From positions 81,950 through 145,949 of the forward strand of contig JAFGLW010000024.1 of assembly GCA_016927905.1 (NCBI GenBank): a DNA stretch of 64,000 nt, in the 5' to 3' direction. Of the stretch, positions 51,572-60,613 are shown one piece after another; position 1 is the stretch's first letter; each line of letters begins with the position of its first letter. Both the position numbers and the translations under genes were made by a program. The DNA is from a candidate division CSSED10-310 bacterium (lineage in GTDB: Bacteria; CSSED10-310; JAFGJC01). The notes beneath the pieces were generated by a model. That model saw nothing but the letters and a program-made list of their open reading frames with translations. It was not told the origin of the DNA and made no database searches.

Positions 51572-52291
51572 ATGGATGGTCAATACTCGCTGTCGATGGT
51601 ATTCCCGGCTTACAACGAACAGGATAATCTGGAGCGATTGATCGCCGACGCCGATCGCGCCTCCGGAAGCGTGAGCGATGATTATGAGATCATCATCGTG
51701 GATGACGGTTCAACCGACCGGACTCCCGAGATACTGGCACGGCTGAAAGAATCCTATCCGAACCTGGTCGTACACACACACAAACCCAACAGGGGATATA
51801 CCGCTGCCCTGAGAACCGGATTTGCCGGTGCGACCAAGGACCTCGTGTTTTATTCGGATGCAGATAATCAGTTTGACCTGCAGGAGATCGGATTGCTGAT
51901 GGAAAAAATCGAAGGCAATGATATCGTCGTGGGATATCGCAAAGACCGTCAGGATCCCTGGATCCGCATTTTTGTTTCCCGGTGTTTCAACATCCTTTCC
52001 CATGCTGTTTTCAAGTTCTCTGTGCGGGATGTCGATTGCGCCTTCAAATTGTTCCGGCGAAACGTTTTCGATGAAATCAAGATCAATTCGGAGCATTTCA
52101 TGGTGGATACGGAGATCATGTCCAAGGCGGTTCTGTATGGATACAGGGTGGCTGAAGTCGGAGTAACCCATCTGCCCAGAACGGCAGGGCAGACCACCGT
52201 GAAACCGACGGATGTCATCAAGACGTTGCGGGGAATGATCTGGCTGCACACGGAACTGCGCCGTCTGAAAAAACAGCGATCACCGGGTTGA
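51572..52291 (+). CDS. GT2 polyprenyl-phosphate sugar synthase-like enzyme
   Basis: ATG 51572 follows the near-ideal aaaggagatttc, so the track's TTG at 51557 is rejected. The 239-residue protein shows MVFPAYNEQDNLERLI, IIIVDDGSTDRTPEIL, NRGYTAALRTGFAGA, the metal motif YSDADNQFDLQEI and VRDVDCAFKLFRRNV. It has no C-terminal membrane helices. It is the fourth GT2 enzyme of the island and probably loads a sugar on a polyprenyl phosphate. Confidence 0.9.
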   Translation: MDGQYSLSMVFPAYNEQDNLERLIADADRASGSVSDDYEIIIVDDGSTDRTPEILARLKESYPNLVVHTHKPNRGYTAALRTGFAGATKDLVFYSDADNQFDLQEIGLLMEKIEGNDIVVGYRKDRQDPWIRIFVSRCFNILSHAVFKFSVRDVDCAFKLFRRNVFDEIKINSEHFMVDTEIMSKAVLYGYRVAEVGVTHLPRTAGQTTVKPTDVIKTLRGMIWLHTELRRLKKQRSPG

Positions 52292-52322
52292 ATTGTCAGG
52301 AAACCTTCGTCAGGGCGGGGAT

Positions 52323-52529
52323 TTAATCCGAATTTGAGTTTTCCTTGAGTGCGGGTTTTTCCGGCCCTTTGTCTACCGCGTCGGACTGGCTTTCCTCACG
52401 AAATGATTTCTTGAAATTCTTGATTCCCTGGCCCAGTCCTGTACCGATCTCCGGCAACTTCCCAACTCCGAAAATGATCATCACAATCAGCAGTATCAGC
52501 ACTATTTCCCAGATGCCCAATCCAAACAT
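52323..52529 (-). CDS. tatA: Twin-arginine translocase subunit TatA/E
   Basis: The 68-residue protein has a single N-terminal membrane helix (LGIWEIVLILLIVMIIF), the hinge GVGKLPEIG (usual FGxxKLPEIG), an amphipathic helix (IKNFKKSFREE) and a charged tail. It forms the translocation channel for folded proteins. It stands alone; tatC is not in the window. Confidence 0.95.
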   Translation of the reverse strand: MFGLGIWEIVLILLIVMIIFGVGKLPEIGTGLGQGIKNFKKSFREESQSDAVDKGPEKPALKENSNSD

Positions 52530-52535
52530 GATTTC

Positions 52536-52564
52536 AGTCTAGACGTATTTTATATGTTTGGCAA
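52536..52564 (-). promoter_or_regulatory. Candidate tatA promoter, possibly leaderless
   Basis: On the minus strand TTGCCA and TAGACT are separated by 17 bases, and the -10 lies only six bases before the ATG. No Shine-Dalgarno is visible, so the mRNA may begin at or next to the start codon. An A/T-rich TATAAA inside the spacer is an alternative -10. Confidence 0.35.
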
Positions 52565-52729
52565 GTGGTTTGCTCCGGTAAATCGAACCGAGTCCGGCGA
52601 CGATCGTGCCCGTCTCCAGCGAATTCCTGGATCAAGTCGCACGGAAAATCATCGCATTCGAAACACAGGGAAATCCTTCTTGCGGGATGAGTATTCAACC
52701 GCACCGTGCTCTTGATGTGCCGCTACCAT

Positions 52730-55243
52730 TTATACCGGCTTAAAACGCCGTGATAGTTCGTCGGCGAACTGCACGGCCTCACCCAGATCACCTCGACCGG
52801 TCCGTTTTTTTTCTCGAATTATGACACGGTGAGATTTTTTCAAAATCATGACGGCTTCCTTGCATCTGCCCAGGAAATGAAGTGCTTCGGATCGATACAG
52901 GTTTATCCATGCAGCATCCGCCCGGTACATTGTCATGTTTTCGTTTTTAACCGCGTGGTCCAGCATCTCCAGAGCCCGGTCATAGGTTGCGAGGGCCCCC
53001 GGCGCATCACCGGATTTGTGCTCCACAACGCCTTTTTCCCATAAAAACCGGATCAGTTCCGGATATTGATCTCTTCGATCATCACGGTAGATCATCTGCT
53101 CGATCATGGCTATTCCACGATCATACAGTTCAATGGATTTCGAATACTCCCCGGTCGCTCGATGCAGACCGGCTTCGATGACTAGGTTCCGGGCCAGTTC
53201 GGATCCCATGTCGCTCCGCCCCTCGCGATAAAACAGCCTGTTTAGAAGCTGCGCAGCCCGGTTCAGGGCGTCCGATGCAATGTCCACCTGTCCTGTGTCG
53301 ATCGCAGCCAGAGCGATATTGTTCCGGATGACCGCCAGGGATTCCATGATGTTCAGATTCGAATCGAATTGATCGATACTTTCCAGGACACCCGCCGCTT
53401 CCTGAAATGCGGCCAGGGCTTCCGTCGCGTGCCCGGTCTGATACAGGACCAGTGCCCGGTTGGATCGCGTTGAGGCCATGTGGAACCGGATCGAACTGCC
53501 GGGATCTTCACGATTCAAGTCCGACCAGATCTGGTGAGCTTTTTCGTGGAGTGCGAGTGCGGTGTCCGGATATCCTCTCATCCATGCCAAAAGAGCTTTG
53601 TTTTCAATAAGATACGCCAGTTCTTCCCGGCACGGTCGCTCGGATCGGCAACCAGGAGACTCAACCAGGGCAATCGCCCGGTCATAAACCTGATCCGACA
53701 CATCATACCTTTTCTGCTTCAGAAGGCAGTAAGCCAGGTTTCCCAGAGTCTGGATCTGCAGATGAAGCCGGGTGTTGCCTGGTTCCGCCATGTCGGTTTC
53801 GCCCAGAATGGTCAGGACGTTCCGGTAGGATTCCTCCGCGCCCGCATACTCGTTCAGGCGCATCGATATTCTGCCTTTCAATGCCAGCATTTCAGCCTTC
53901 CTGATCTGGCGGTTCAAATCATCATTCCGGTCGATGCCGAGGGCCAGCAGCTGTAAAGACCGGTTGCACAATCCCAGAGCACCGGGAAAATCGCCGATTC
54001 GTTCATGAACGATTACCTTGTCCGCCAGGAGATCCGCCAGTTCGGATTCCAGATCGGATCTGCCGGAGTTGATCAGAGACTGAAGTCCTTCGGCTGCCAG
54101 TTCGAAGATTTCCAGATCCAGCAGGCGACGTGAAAAACGCGTCATCGGTTCCGGGTTTTCATTTGTTGCCGGATCGAACCCGAAGGTTTCAGGTTGCTCA
54201 TCATGTACCCGTTCGAGCCATTCCCGGCTGGTCCGGATCGTCCCCGTCGGTCGGTTTTGAGTAAGCTCTTGTGGATCGTAATCAGGATCGGGATAGACGG
54301 GTGGACGTCTGTGATAGGGTTGTCCGGTCAGGTTTTCAATGACACCGATCAGCGCAGTTGCTGCCGATTCAAGTGAAGGCCAGCGGTGGCCGGGCTCTAT
54401 CTCAAAGCATTTTCTCAGAATGTCGGGCAAACCATCCGGAAGGGGGGGGATTTTTCCGGTCAGAATATGCTCCAGAATGTTCGGTGCAGCGGCACCCAGC
54501 TGCCAGGAGCGGTTTCCGGTCAACATGTGCAGCAGCGTGACACCCCAGCTCCATACATCAGTCCGCCGGCTGACCGGTTCCCCGGATATCTGCTCGGGAC
54601 TGCAATATGCCGGCGTATAACCTCCTCCCGTCACCAGAATGGTCTGAACTCCATCTCCCCGGGATGAGACTCGCCCACCGCCTTTCAGCCGGGAAAGCCC
54701 GAAATCGGTGATCTTGGCGGTACCATCCGCGCTCATCAGAATATTGGATGGTTTGACATCCTGGTGAATCACGTTCCGGGTATGGGAAGCATGCAGACCC
54801 CATGCGATCTGCACTGCGGTATCCAGGATCTTTTCCATTCCGGTCATCCGGTCTTTTTGGATCCAGTCTTCCAGTGATCCGCCGTCGATGTATTCCGAAA
54901 AAATGGCAAGCCGGTTCCCGATTGTCCGGAAAAACCGGCAGGCTGCAATATGGGGATGCTCCGGCAGATCCATCCAGGTACGGAGTTCACGGAGCAGTGC
55001 GATCTTGTTTGAGCTGTCCTGGGCGTGTCTGTCCGGCAGCGTTTTCACTGCGAACCGAAGAGTGCCGGATGTCAGCTGCCGTTCGGCGAGATACACTGTT
55101 CCCATACCGCCGCTGCCGAGTTTGCGGACCAGGACATAGCTGTCCAGGATGACCCTGCCGGCCTGCCAGGCGTCATCCGGTTTCACCTGACCGATCGGCC
55201 TGCCCCGCTTCCGGATGGTGCGTCCGGTATCCGATTCAGCCAT
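52730..55243 (-). CDS. Ser/Thr protein kinase with C-terminal TPR array
   Basis: The 837-residue protein has a Hanks-type kinase domain at about 33-300: KLGSGGMGTVYLAE, the ATP-binding Lys in RFAVKTLPD, the catalytic loop VIHQDVKPSNILM, ITDFGLSRL, and YCSPEQISG in the activation segment. Gln replaces the usual Arg in HRD, so regulation by activation-loop phosphorylation may differ. Residues about 370-830 form a long TPR-like helical array (LGNLAYCLLKQKRYDVSDQV, LWEKGVVEHKSGDAPGALAT). There is no transmembrane segment, so it is cytoplasmic. It sits between the two parts of the glycan island, but no link to it is shown. Confidence 0.9.
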   Translation of the reverse strand: MAESDTGRTIRKRGRPIGQVKPDDAWQAGRVILDSYVLVRKLGSGGMGTVYLAERQLTSGTLRFAVKTLPDRHAQDSSNKIALLRELRTWMDLPEHPHIAACRFFRTIGNRLAIFSEYIDGGSLEDWIQKDRMTGMEKILDTAVQIAWGLHASHTRNVIHQDVKPSNILMSADGTAKITDFGLSRLKGGGRVSSRGDGVQTILVTGGGYTPAYCSPEQISGEPVSRRTDVWSWGVTLLHMLTGNRSWQLGAAAPNILEHILTGKIPPLPDGLPDILRKCFEIEPGHRWPSLESAATALIGVIENLTGQPYHRRPPVYPDPDYDPQELTQNRPTGTIRTSREWLERVHDEQPETFGFDPATNENPEPMTRFSRRLLDLEIFELAAEGLQSLINSGRSDLESELADLLADKVIVHERIGDFPGALGLCNRSLQLLALGIDRNDDLNRQIRKAEMLALKGRISMRLNEYAGAEESYRNVLTILGETDMAEPGNTRLHLQIQTLGNLAYCLLKQKRYDVSDQVYDRAIALVESPGCRSERPCREELAYLIENKALLAWMRGYPDTALALHEKAHQIWSDLNREDPGSSIRFHMASTRSNRALVLYQTGHATEALAAFQEAAGVLESIDQFDSNLNIMESLAVIRNNIALAAIDTGQVDIASDALNRAAQLLNRLFYREGRSDMGSELARNLVIEAGLHRATGEYSKSIELYDRGIAMIEQMIYRDDRRDQYPELIRFLWEKGVVEHKSGDAPGALATYDRALEMLDHAVKNENMTMYRADAAWINLYRSEALHFLGRCKEAVMILKKSHRVIIREKKRTGRGDLGEAVQFADELSRRFKPV

Positions 55244-55391
55244 TCACGATCTCCACCCGGGCATCATCGATAATCCTGGGAAAAACACGGTTCGGTCATG
55301 ATGACGCCATATTCGCAATCTGTCTCAAACGATCATTGCTGCTTCGCACAATAGTAAATGCATCGACCGGCGGATGCAAAACCGGTCCGGC

Positions 55392-56462
55392 TCAAAGATT
55401 GAAGCCGGCTGGTTCCAGTTTCATGATTTTATCGGCTACACTTTCGGCGATTAGCCGGTATCCACGAGCGTTGGGATGATAAGGATCGTGAAAAAGCGAA
55501 TTTTCCCCTGATTCCCGCGACTCTTTGGGATAGCCGGCTTCACTGAAAATCGATCGCAGCCCGATGAATAAAATGGCGTTTTTTCTACAAAAATGCCGGA
55601 GATTCTGATGATGGGAAGACGTGGGAGCATATTGCGTCGGTTCATCCATCAGGATCAGCACCTTCCCTCCGGATGCTGCAATATCCCGCAGCTTAAGCAG
55701 ATGCATGCAATACTCTTGGAGTGAAACACGAAGGGTTTTTTCCGCCTGACGAGTACGATTATTCGACCCGCCGGTCGTCAATCCGGATAAGCGCTCGATC
55801 AGTTGAGCCGTTTTGAGATTCAGGATGCACGCTCTGGCGAATGGCAGGAAGCTGTATCCGGTTTGTATCTGGTCCAGATCGCAAATCTGACGGCGGTTGT
55901 TATCGTTGAATCCGAAAGCCGCTACCACCCAATCGTGCGGGATGTTCACAATTTCGTTTTCATACCATAACATTCCCTGCAGACTCGAATATCCGGGCAC
56001 TCCCGCACAGATCGTTAAATATCGATTCCCCGGTACCCTGCTGTTCAGAATCCTCTCGAGCTGGGCGGGATAAGTTTCCGCATAATCGACTCCCGTACCG
56101 AATGTGACGGAATCGCCCAGACATACGATCACTTTTTTACCGGACAGATCTCCCGGTTCCGGACCGCGAAAGCCCATGGAATTGATTTCCACCGTGTGAT
56201 TCCGGTACCAGCCTTGCCAGCCGGGACTCAGCTTCCAGATGTATCGCCTTGATGATTCCCAAAAAACCAATCCGGCGTCGGAGGATTCGAACCAGTTCGC
56301 TTGATTCGGATTCTGCTCCAGGCCGTCATTACACTGTTGAATGATCAATGGAAGATTGGTTGCCTCCCGTTTTGATTCGAATCCGGACAGCCGCAGCACT
56401 GCCTCCAATCCAACGAAAAACAATACGATGGCGATCAGGGAGAACGGGATATTTCTTCTCAT
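55392..56462 (-). CDS. Membrane-anchored SGNH/GDSL hydrolase
   Basis: The 356-residue protein has an N-terminal membrane anchor (SLIAIVLFFVGLEAVLRL) and an SGNH domain with the nucleophile in VCLGDSVTFGTGV, block II Gly in CAGVPGYSSLQG, the Asn in FGFNDNN, and DPYHPNARGY for the Asp-His pair. Such external esterases or O-acetyltransferase partners modify surface polysaccharides. Its ATG overlaps the stop of the GT-C gene at 56459 (ATGA), which ties it to glycan work. The substrate is unknown. Confidence 0.85.
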   Translation of the reverse strand: MRRNIPFSLIAIVLFFVGLEAVLRLSGFESKREATNLPLIIQQCNDGLEQNPNQANWFESSDAGLVFWESSRRYIWKLSPGWQGWYRNHTVEINSMGFRGPEPGDLSGKKVIVCLGDSVTFGTGVDYAETYPAQLERILNSRVPGNRYLTICAGVPGYSSLQGMLWYENEIVNIPHDWVVAAFGFNDNNRRQICDLDQIQTGYSFLPFARACILNLKTAQLIERLSGLTTGGSNNRTRQAEKTLRVSLQEYCMHLLKLRDIAASGGKVLILMDEPTQYAPTSSHHQNLRHFCRKNAILFIGLRSIFSEAGYPKESRESGENSLFHDPYHPNARGYRLIAESVADKIMKLEPAGFNL

Positions 56463-58078
56463 GAGACTCCGGGTAATGAGTTTGAAATCAGGATATTCGA
56501 CAGGATAACGATATCAAACAGGAAAATACCCGCCAGAATCACATAGACCGGTATTAATAGACTGCGCGAAACCGGATTGCCGATCAGCCAACCCAGGACG
56601 CTTACAACACTCACCAGAATCAGGATTGTGGTAAACCGTGCAGGCGAAAACGAGCCTTCCGCTGGGGTCCTGGCACGCAAGTATTCCTTGAATGTCAAGC
56701 TGTTTGTGAAAAGTTTGTGGATATGACAGGCCGAATCGTACAGACCGGCTGGAACCATTGCCTGACTGGATTGATTGACCGGAGGATATTTATGCCGGTT
56801 ATAGTGGCTGTTCAAAAGTAAAACAGCCAGAATTATCGAAACGGTCAAAAACGGAATGATGACCCGCTTCAGAATTCGGTCCGGCAACCGTGAGAAGAGA
56901 TATCCCATGCCGATGCAGAATGCCGGAAGACAGCAGGTAAATCGACGCGCGGCGAATCCGGCGCCGCCCCACCAGTCCAGAATGATGCTGTTCTGGAAGA
57001 GCTGGAAGAAAAATAATAAGAGCAGCCCCGCTGCAGCCCACCGGTCTTTGAAAAAATAAAAGCACAGACCAACAAATCCCAGAACGAGAAAAGGCGTCCA
57101 TACGAACAATCCCCGGTTGGTCGAAAACAGGATGTTGATCAGCTGCGGTCTGGTGAATTCCATCAACCGCATCCGGAACGGGTTGGCGTCCGTAAACAGG
57201 TAGAACCAGGACAGATACTGGGGACTGAAAACCAAAATCCCGGTGACGGCGCAAAGTATCCAATACAGAATATGACGCCATAACTGTTGGATTCTGAAGG
57301 AGCGGGAAATTATGAACCCCATCCACAGGCAGACGGGCAGAATGGTCAGCAGCGCGTTCTGCCACCTGACCAACGATGCCAGTCCGATGGCGAAACCAAG
57401 CTCCATGAACTCGGACATCCGCCAGCTCTGCCTGATTTTGAAGCTGACGTAAACCAGGTAGGAAGCGGCAAAAAATGCCGTCGCCTCGCTTTGGAGCGGA
57501 TCGCGGGTGTAATAGGCGATCAGGGGGGAAGCGAAGACGAGACTCCACAGGGCGATCCGGGCAGGCTTTTCTCCGGAGATTCTGGAAGCGGCCACATGAC
57601 ACAGTCGAAGACCCGCCAAGATGTAAAACAGAGATCCCAGGGCGGCTCCGAACCGGAATCTGGTTCCATACCCCAAGGGAACATCGCTGCCCAACAAAGT
57701 GCGCGGGAACAGAAAGGATACGGAGTAGAAGGGTGCCCACAGAATCGACGGCCCGATCGGAAACATATTGCCCCGTCTTTCCTGGGGAACACCGGGATAA
57801 AAATCTCCCCCCTTTAAGGTTCCGGTTTCCGTGCTTTTGAAGTCGTATAACATCACCTGGATCGATGGCGTCAGGATCTGGGTTTCGTTTGTGAAATTGA
57901 TATCCCGGTCGAAAACGATCGACCGGATGAAGGAAAGATAATGATAAGCGTCATGATACAGAGCTGGTTGCAGGGTGAGTACGGTGAAAATGATTATTGA
58001 AATTACGAAATAATGGTTCCAGGCCCGATACATCCTGTATTTACCTGCTTTTCCATCATGGTTTTTTTCATTCATCAT
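56459..58078 (-). CDS. Multi-pass GT-C/PMT-like membrane protein
   Basis: The 539-residue protein has about 11 helices. An acidic motif in the first external loop, LYHDAYHYLSFIRSI, followed by the soluble GGDFYPGVPQERRGNMFP, resembles bacterial GT-C enzymes. YYTRDPLQSEATAFFAASYL lies where PMT_2 proteins carry a conserved Glu. NRGLFVWTPFLVLG and DWWGGAGFAARRF are conserved-looking later loops. It probably transfers a sugar from a lipid carrier at the membrane outer face. It is translationally coupled to the SGNH hydrolase. ATG 58078 has a weak Shine-Dalgarno; 58075 is equally possible. Confidence 0.75.
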   Translation of the reverse strand: MMNEKNHDGKAGKYRMYRAWNHYFVISIIIFTVLTLQPALYHDAYHYLSFIRSIVFDRDINFTNETQILTPSIQVMLYDFKSTETGTLKGGDFYPGVPQERRGNMFPIGPSILWAPFYSVSFLFPRTLLGSDVPLGYGTRFRFGAALGSLFYILAGLRLCHVAASRISGEKPARIALWSLVFASPLIAYYTRDPLQSEATAFFAASYLVYVSFKIRQSWRMSEFMELGFAIGLASLVRWQNALLTILPVCLWMGFIISRSFRIQQLWRHILYWILCAVTGILVFSPQYLSWFYLFTDANPFRMRLMEFTRPQLINILFSTNRGLFVWTPFLVLGFVGLCFYFFKDRWAAAGLLLLFFFQLFQNSIILDWWGGAGFAARRFTCCLPAFCIGMGYLFSRLPDRILKRVIIPFLTVSIILAVLLLNSHYNRHKYPPVNQSSQAMVPAGLYDSACHIHKLFTNSLTFKEYLRARTPAEGSFSPARFTTILILVSVVSVLGWLIGNPVSRSLLIPVYVILAGIFLFDIVILSNILISNSLPGVS

Positions 58079-58353
58079 CCGATTGATTGATTGTCGGATC
58101 GAGAATACTTGGGTGTCAGGAGTGTGTCAATATCGCTGGAGTATCACTGTTTCGGATCCCGTCCGACAACAGCTGGGGGAACGGAATGTTCTTTTTTCAT
58201 TTTCCGGGTCTGCCGGTTGATATCCGGGATTCCGTAATCACCGATAATTCGAGTGATATCCGGATCGGGACATGCTCGTAGGTTTACCCGGTGATTGAAA
58301 AAGGAGGTGGGATAAGGTATTGAATGGATTCGTCTGTCGGGATGGGAGATTGA

Positions 58354-59859
58354 ATGGCGAACTGGGTCAATTACCGCTGGGTGTCCATCCTGGTATTTGT
58401 CGTCATTCTTCAGTGTATCGGCGCTGGCGGTGTCATGCTGCTGATCAACGATTACAATACGGGAATGTGGGTCACCATCGCAGATAATATTCTCAAGGGG
58501 AACAGCTGGACACCCAACTATTTCAACCATCCTCCCCTGGTGATTCTGGTCACCCTGTGCATCAAATGGCTCAGCTCCGGGACATTTGCCCTGCGAATTG
58601 TCCCGATCGGTTTTTCCCTGGCAGGCCTTGTCCTGCTGACCCGAGTTTACCGGCTTCTGGGAGAAGATCACCGGATCGCGACCGGTGCAGCTTCGATTTT
58701 CGCGGTTTCTCCGATGTATCTGCATTACGGGCGGATGTTGAATCATGAGGCGTTCATCATGCCGTTTATCTATCTGGCGCTGATCGGCGGGATCCGGTGG
58801 TGTGAAAACGGTCGATTCCGGTGGGTCGTGCTGACAATGGTCGGATTGGCCGGCATCGGTGTAACGGATTACTACGGCGCTCAGGTGTTGATTCCCCTTG
58901 CGGTTGCCTGCCACGGGAAAAGATCCTGGACACCTTTGATCGCCAGCACCGTTATCCTGCTCAGTATGTATGGATCCTGGGTGTTGTTCGCCCATTGGAT
59001 GGGCGGCAGTGAATTGCTTATATATTCGGCCCGTCACTGGTCAATAGACAACCTGAACAGGATCTGCGATCCTGGATTTCTCAAAATGCTGTTAACCAAG
59101 CATTTTCTGAGACTTTACACTCCGGTGACCGTGATTTTAGGGTTTCTGGGATGGTTTCATTTCAAACGAAACCGGGTCGTCATCGGATGGATGGCGGCCG
59201 CACTGGTGCACTTTTTGATTGTCCCGTTATGGTTTCAGCACAGATATGCCATGTATTACTGGGGCCCGCTGATTGCCCTGCTGGCGGCGCACGGCATTGA
59301 ATGGATCGGATATCAAGCGGCTGGACTCTTTCAAGGGAAAAGGCTGAAATCGGGAAGTTACGGCAAGGCGGTCACTGCGTCAATCTGGCTTATAATTGTC
59401 GCGAGTGGATCCACATATTATCTGAAACATCTTGCATTGCCGCCCTCCGATTCGGTGGCAATCTACGATTGCATGAAGGATCTGAAAACAACCCGGCCCG
59501 TCCTATGTTTCGGTGAGATGCCTCAATTCCCGGCTTTTGAGTATTTGACGGGTCTTGAATTCGAGTTTTCCGATTATCCCGGCGGTCCATCTCCGGAGAA
59601 ACTGGCTTGGGATATCGTTGTTTCGGATCAACCGCACCGGGTAACAGGTGAATGGATGACATTGTTGCGTGTGTGTGAATACCGGAAATGCGGTAAATAT
59701 GGGCTCTGGGTCTGTAAAACAGCCGGGACTGTTGCGACGGAAAGCGCTCATCAGCAACACCGTGAGAAACTTCAGGAAACCCAATCCGGTATATATTCTA
59801 AAGCAAAATTGCATGACCATGTCCCCGCAAAGGGAATCTCGATGTGGATCGGTCGATAG
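58354..59859 (+). CDS. GT39/PMT_2-like membrane glycosyltransferase
   Basis: The 501-residue protein has about 10 helices. The first loop carries INDYNTGMWVTIADNI, and the typical NYFNHPPLVIL follows; this HPP motif is a hallmark of PMT_2/ArnT-like enzymes. LHYGRMLNHEAFIMPF is the R...E segment. GGGAGATTGA precedes the ATG. The last 120 residues are soluble, with no NHL domain. It is divergent from the GT-C/SGNH operon and the last glycan gene on the right. Confidence 0.83.
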   Translation: MANWVNYRWVSILVFVVILQCIGAGGVMLLINDYNTGMWVTIADNILKGNSWTPNYFNHPPLVILVTLCIKWLSSGTFALRIVPIGFSLAGLVLLTRVYRLLGEDHRIATGAASIFAVSPMYLHYGRMLNHEAFIMPFIYLALIGGIRWCENGRFRWVVLTMVGLAGIGVTDYYGAQVLIPLAVACHGKRSWTPLIASTVILLSMYGSWVLFAHWMGGSELLIYSARHWSIDNLNRICDPGFLKMLLTKHFLRLYTPVTVILGFLGWFHFKRNRVVIGWMAAALVHFLIVPLWFQHRYAMYYWGPLIALLAAHGIEWIGYQAAGLFQGKRLKSGSYGKAVTASIWLIIVASGSTYYLKHLALPPSDSVAIYDCMKDLKTTRPVLCFGEMPQFPAFEYLTGLEFEFSDYPGGPSPEKLAWDIVVSDQPHRVTGEWMTLLRVCEYRKCGKYGLWVCKTAGTVATESAHQQHREKLQETQSGIYSKAKLHDHVPAKGISMWIGR

Positions 59860-59875
59860 CAGGTAATTCCTAAAA

Positions 59876-60613
59876 TCAGATAATCCAGCGCTTCTTGATA
59901 TTGTGAAGGCTTAACATAAATAATCCGATGCAGAAAATCCCAAGGAGAGAAAAACTCAGGGTGAACGGCATGGCGTAATGGCCATGCACGGCACCATGAA
60001 GAATATCTGCGCCATAGGTCAGAGGCAGGACATAGGAGAACGGCTTCAGAAATACCGGCAGATTTTCGATGGGGAAGAACAGCCCACAGAGGAAAATCAT
60101 CGGGAACCGGAAAAAGTTGGAAAAAGTCTGAGCTTCAAAGACTTCCTTGACTGCAACAGCGATGAAAAGCCCCAGGAAAGTCGAGGCAACGGCAATCAGG
60201 AAAACGGCGGGAACAAATGTTTCCCACGCTACCCCGGACAGATCGATCAGAAACGCTGCCATGGCCACTGGAACGAAAGCATTGGCTGAGCCGAACAGAA
60301 TCGCTCCACTGGTCTTGGCCAGCATCAGCAGTTCCAGCGGAACAGGCGCAAGCAGGAGCCTTTCGAAGGAGCGCTGCTTTTTTTCAAAAGTTACGGTTAC
60401 AGAAAGCATTGATGTTGTGCCGAAAAGTATGGAGACGGCCACCACACCCGGCAGCAATGTCGGTATGCTGCCCATCCCGCTGCCGGATTTGATGAAAAAC
60501 ATCCCGGTCCATGCCAGCGGGAAAACCAGACCCCAACTGATGTTCGGCGGTTTCAGGTAATAAGTCCGCATGTCCTTGAGCAGAATATTCCAGAATGCGA
60601 TCCAGCTTCTCAT
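59876..60613 (-). CDS. ABC-2 type exporter permease
   Basis: This 245-residue protein has six membrane helices and the ABC-2 pattern with FEKKQRSFERLLLAPVPLEL in the coupling-helix region and FFRFPMIFLCGLFFPIENLP, typical of DrrB/NodJ-like permeases. It overlaps the ATPase stop by 4 bases and forms a heterodimeric or 2+2 exporter with it. The substrate is unknown; position in an ArsR operon suggests a toxic metal, a metalloid adduct or a drug. Confidence 0.9.
   Translation of the reverse strand: MRSWIAFWNILLKDMRTYYLKPPNISWGLVFPLAWTGMFFIKSGSGMGSIPTLLPGVVAVSILFGTTSMLSVTVTFEKKQRSFERLLLAPVPLELLMLAKTSGAILFGSANAFVPVAMAAFLIDLSGVAWETFVPAVFLIAVASTFLGLFIAVAVKEVFEAQTFSNFFRFPMIFLCGLFFPIENLPVFLKPFSYVLPLTYGADILHGAVHGHYAMPFTLSFSLLGIFCIGLFMLSLHNIKKRWII

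Noticed and set aside
58080-58094. gatt tandem repeat near the GT-C start
   Set aside because: Only three 4-base units; too short to call a repeat feature.
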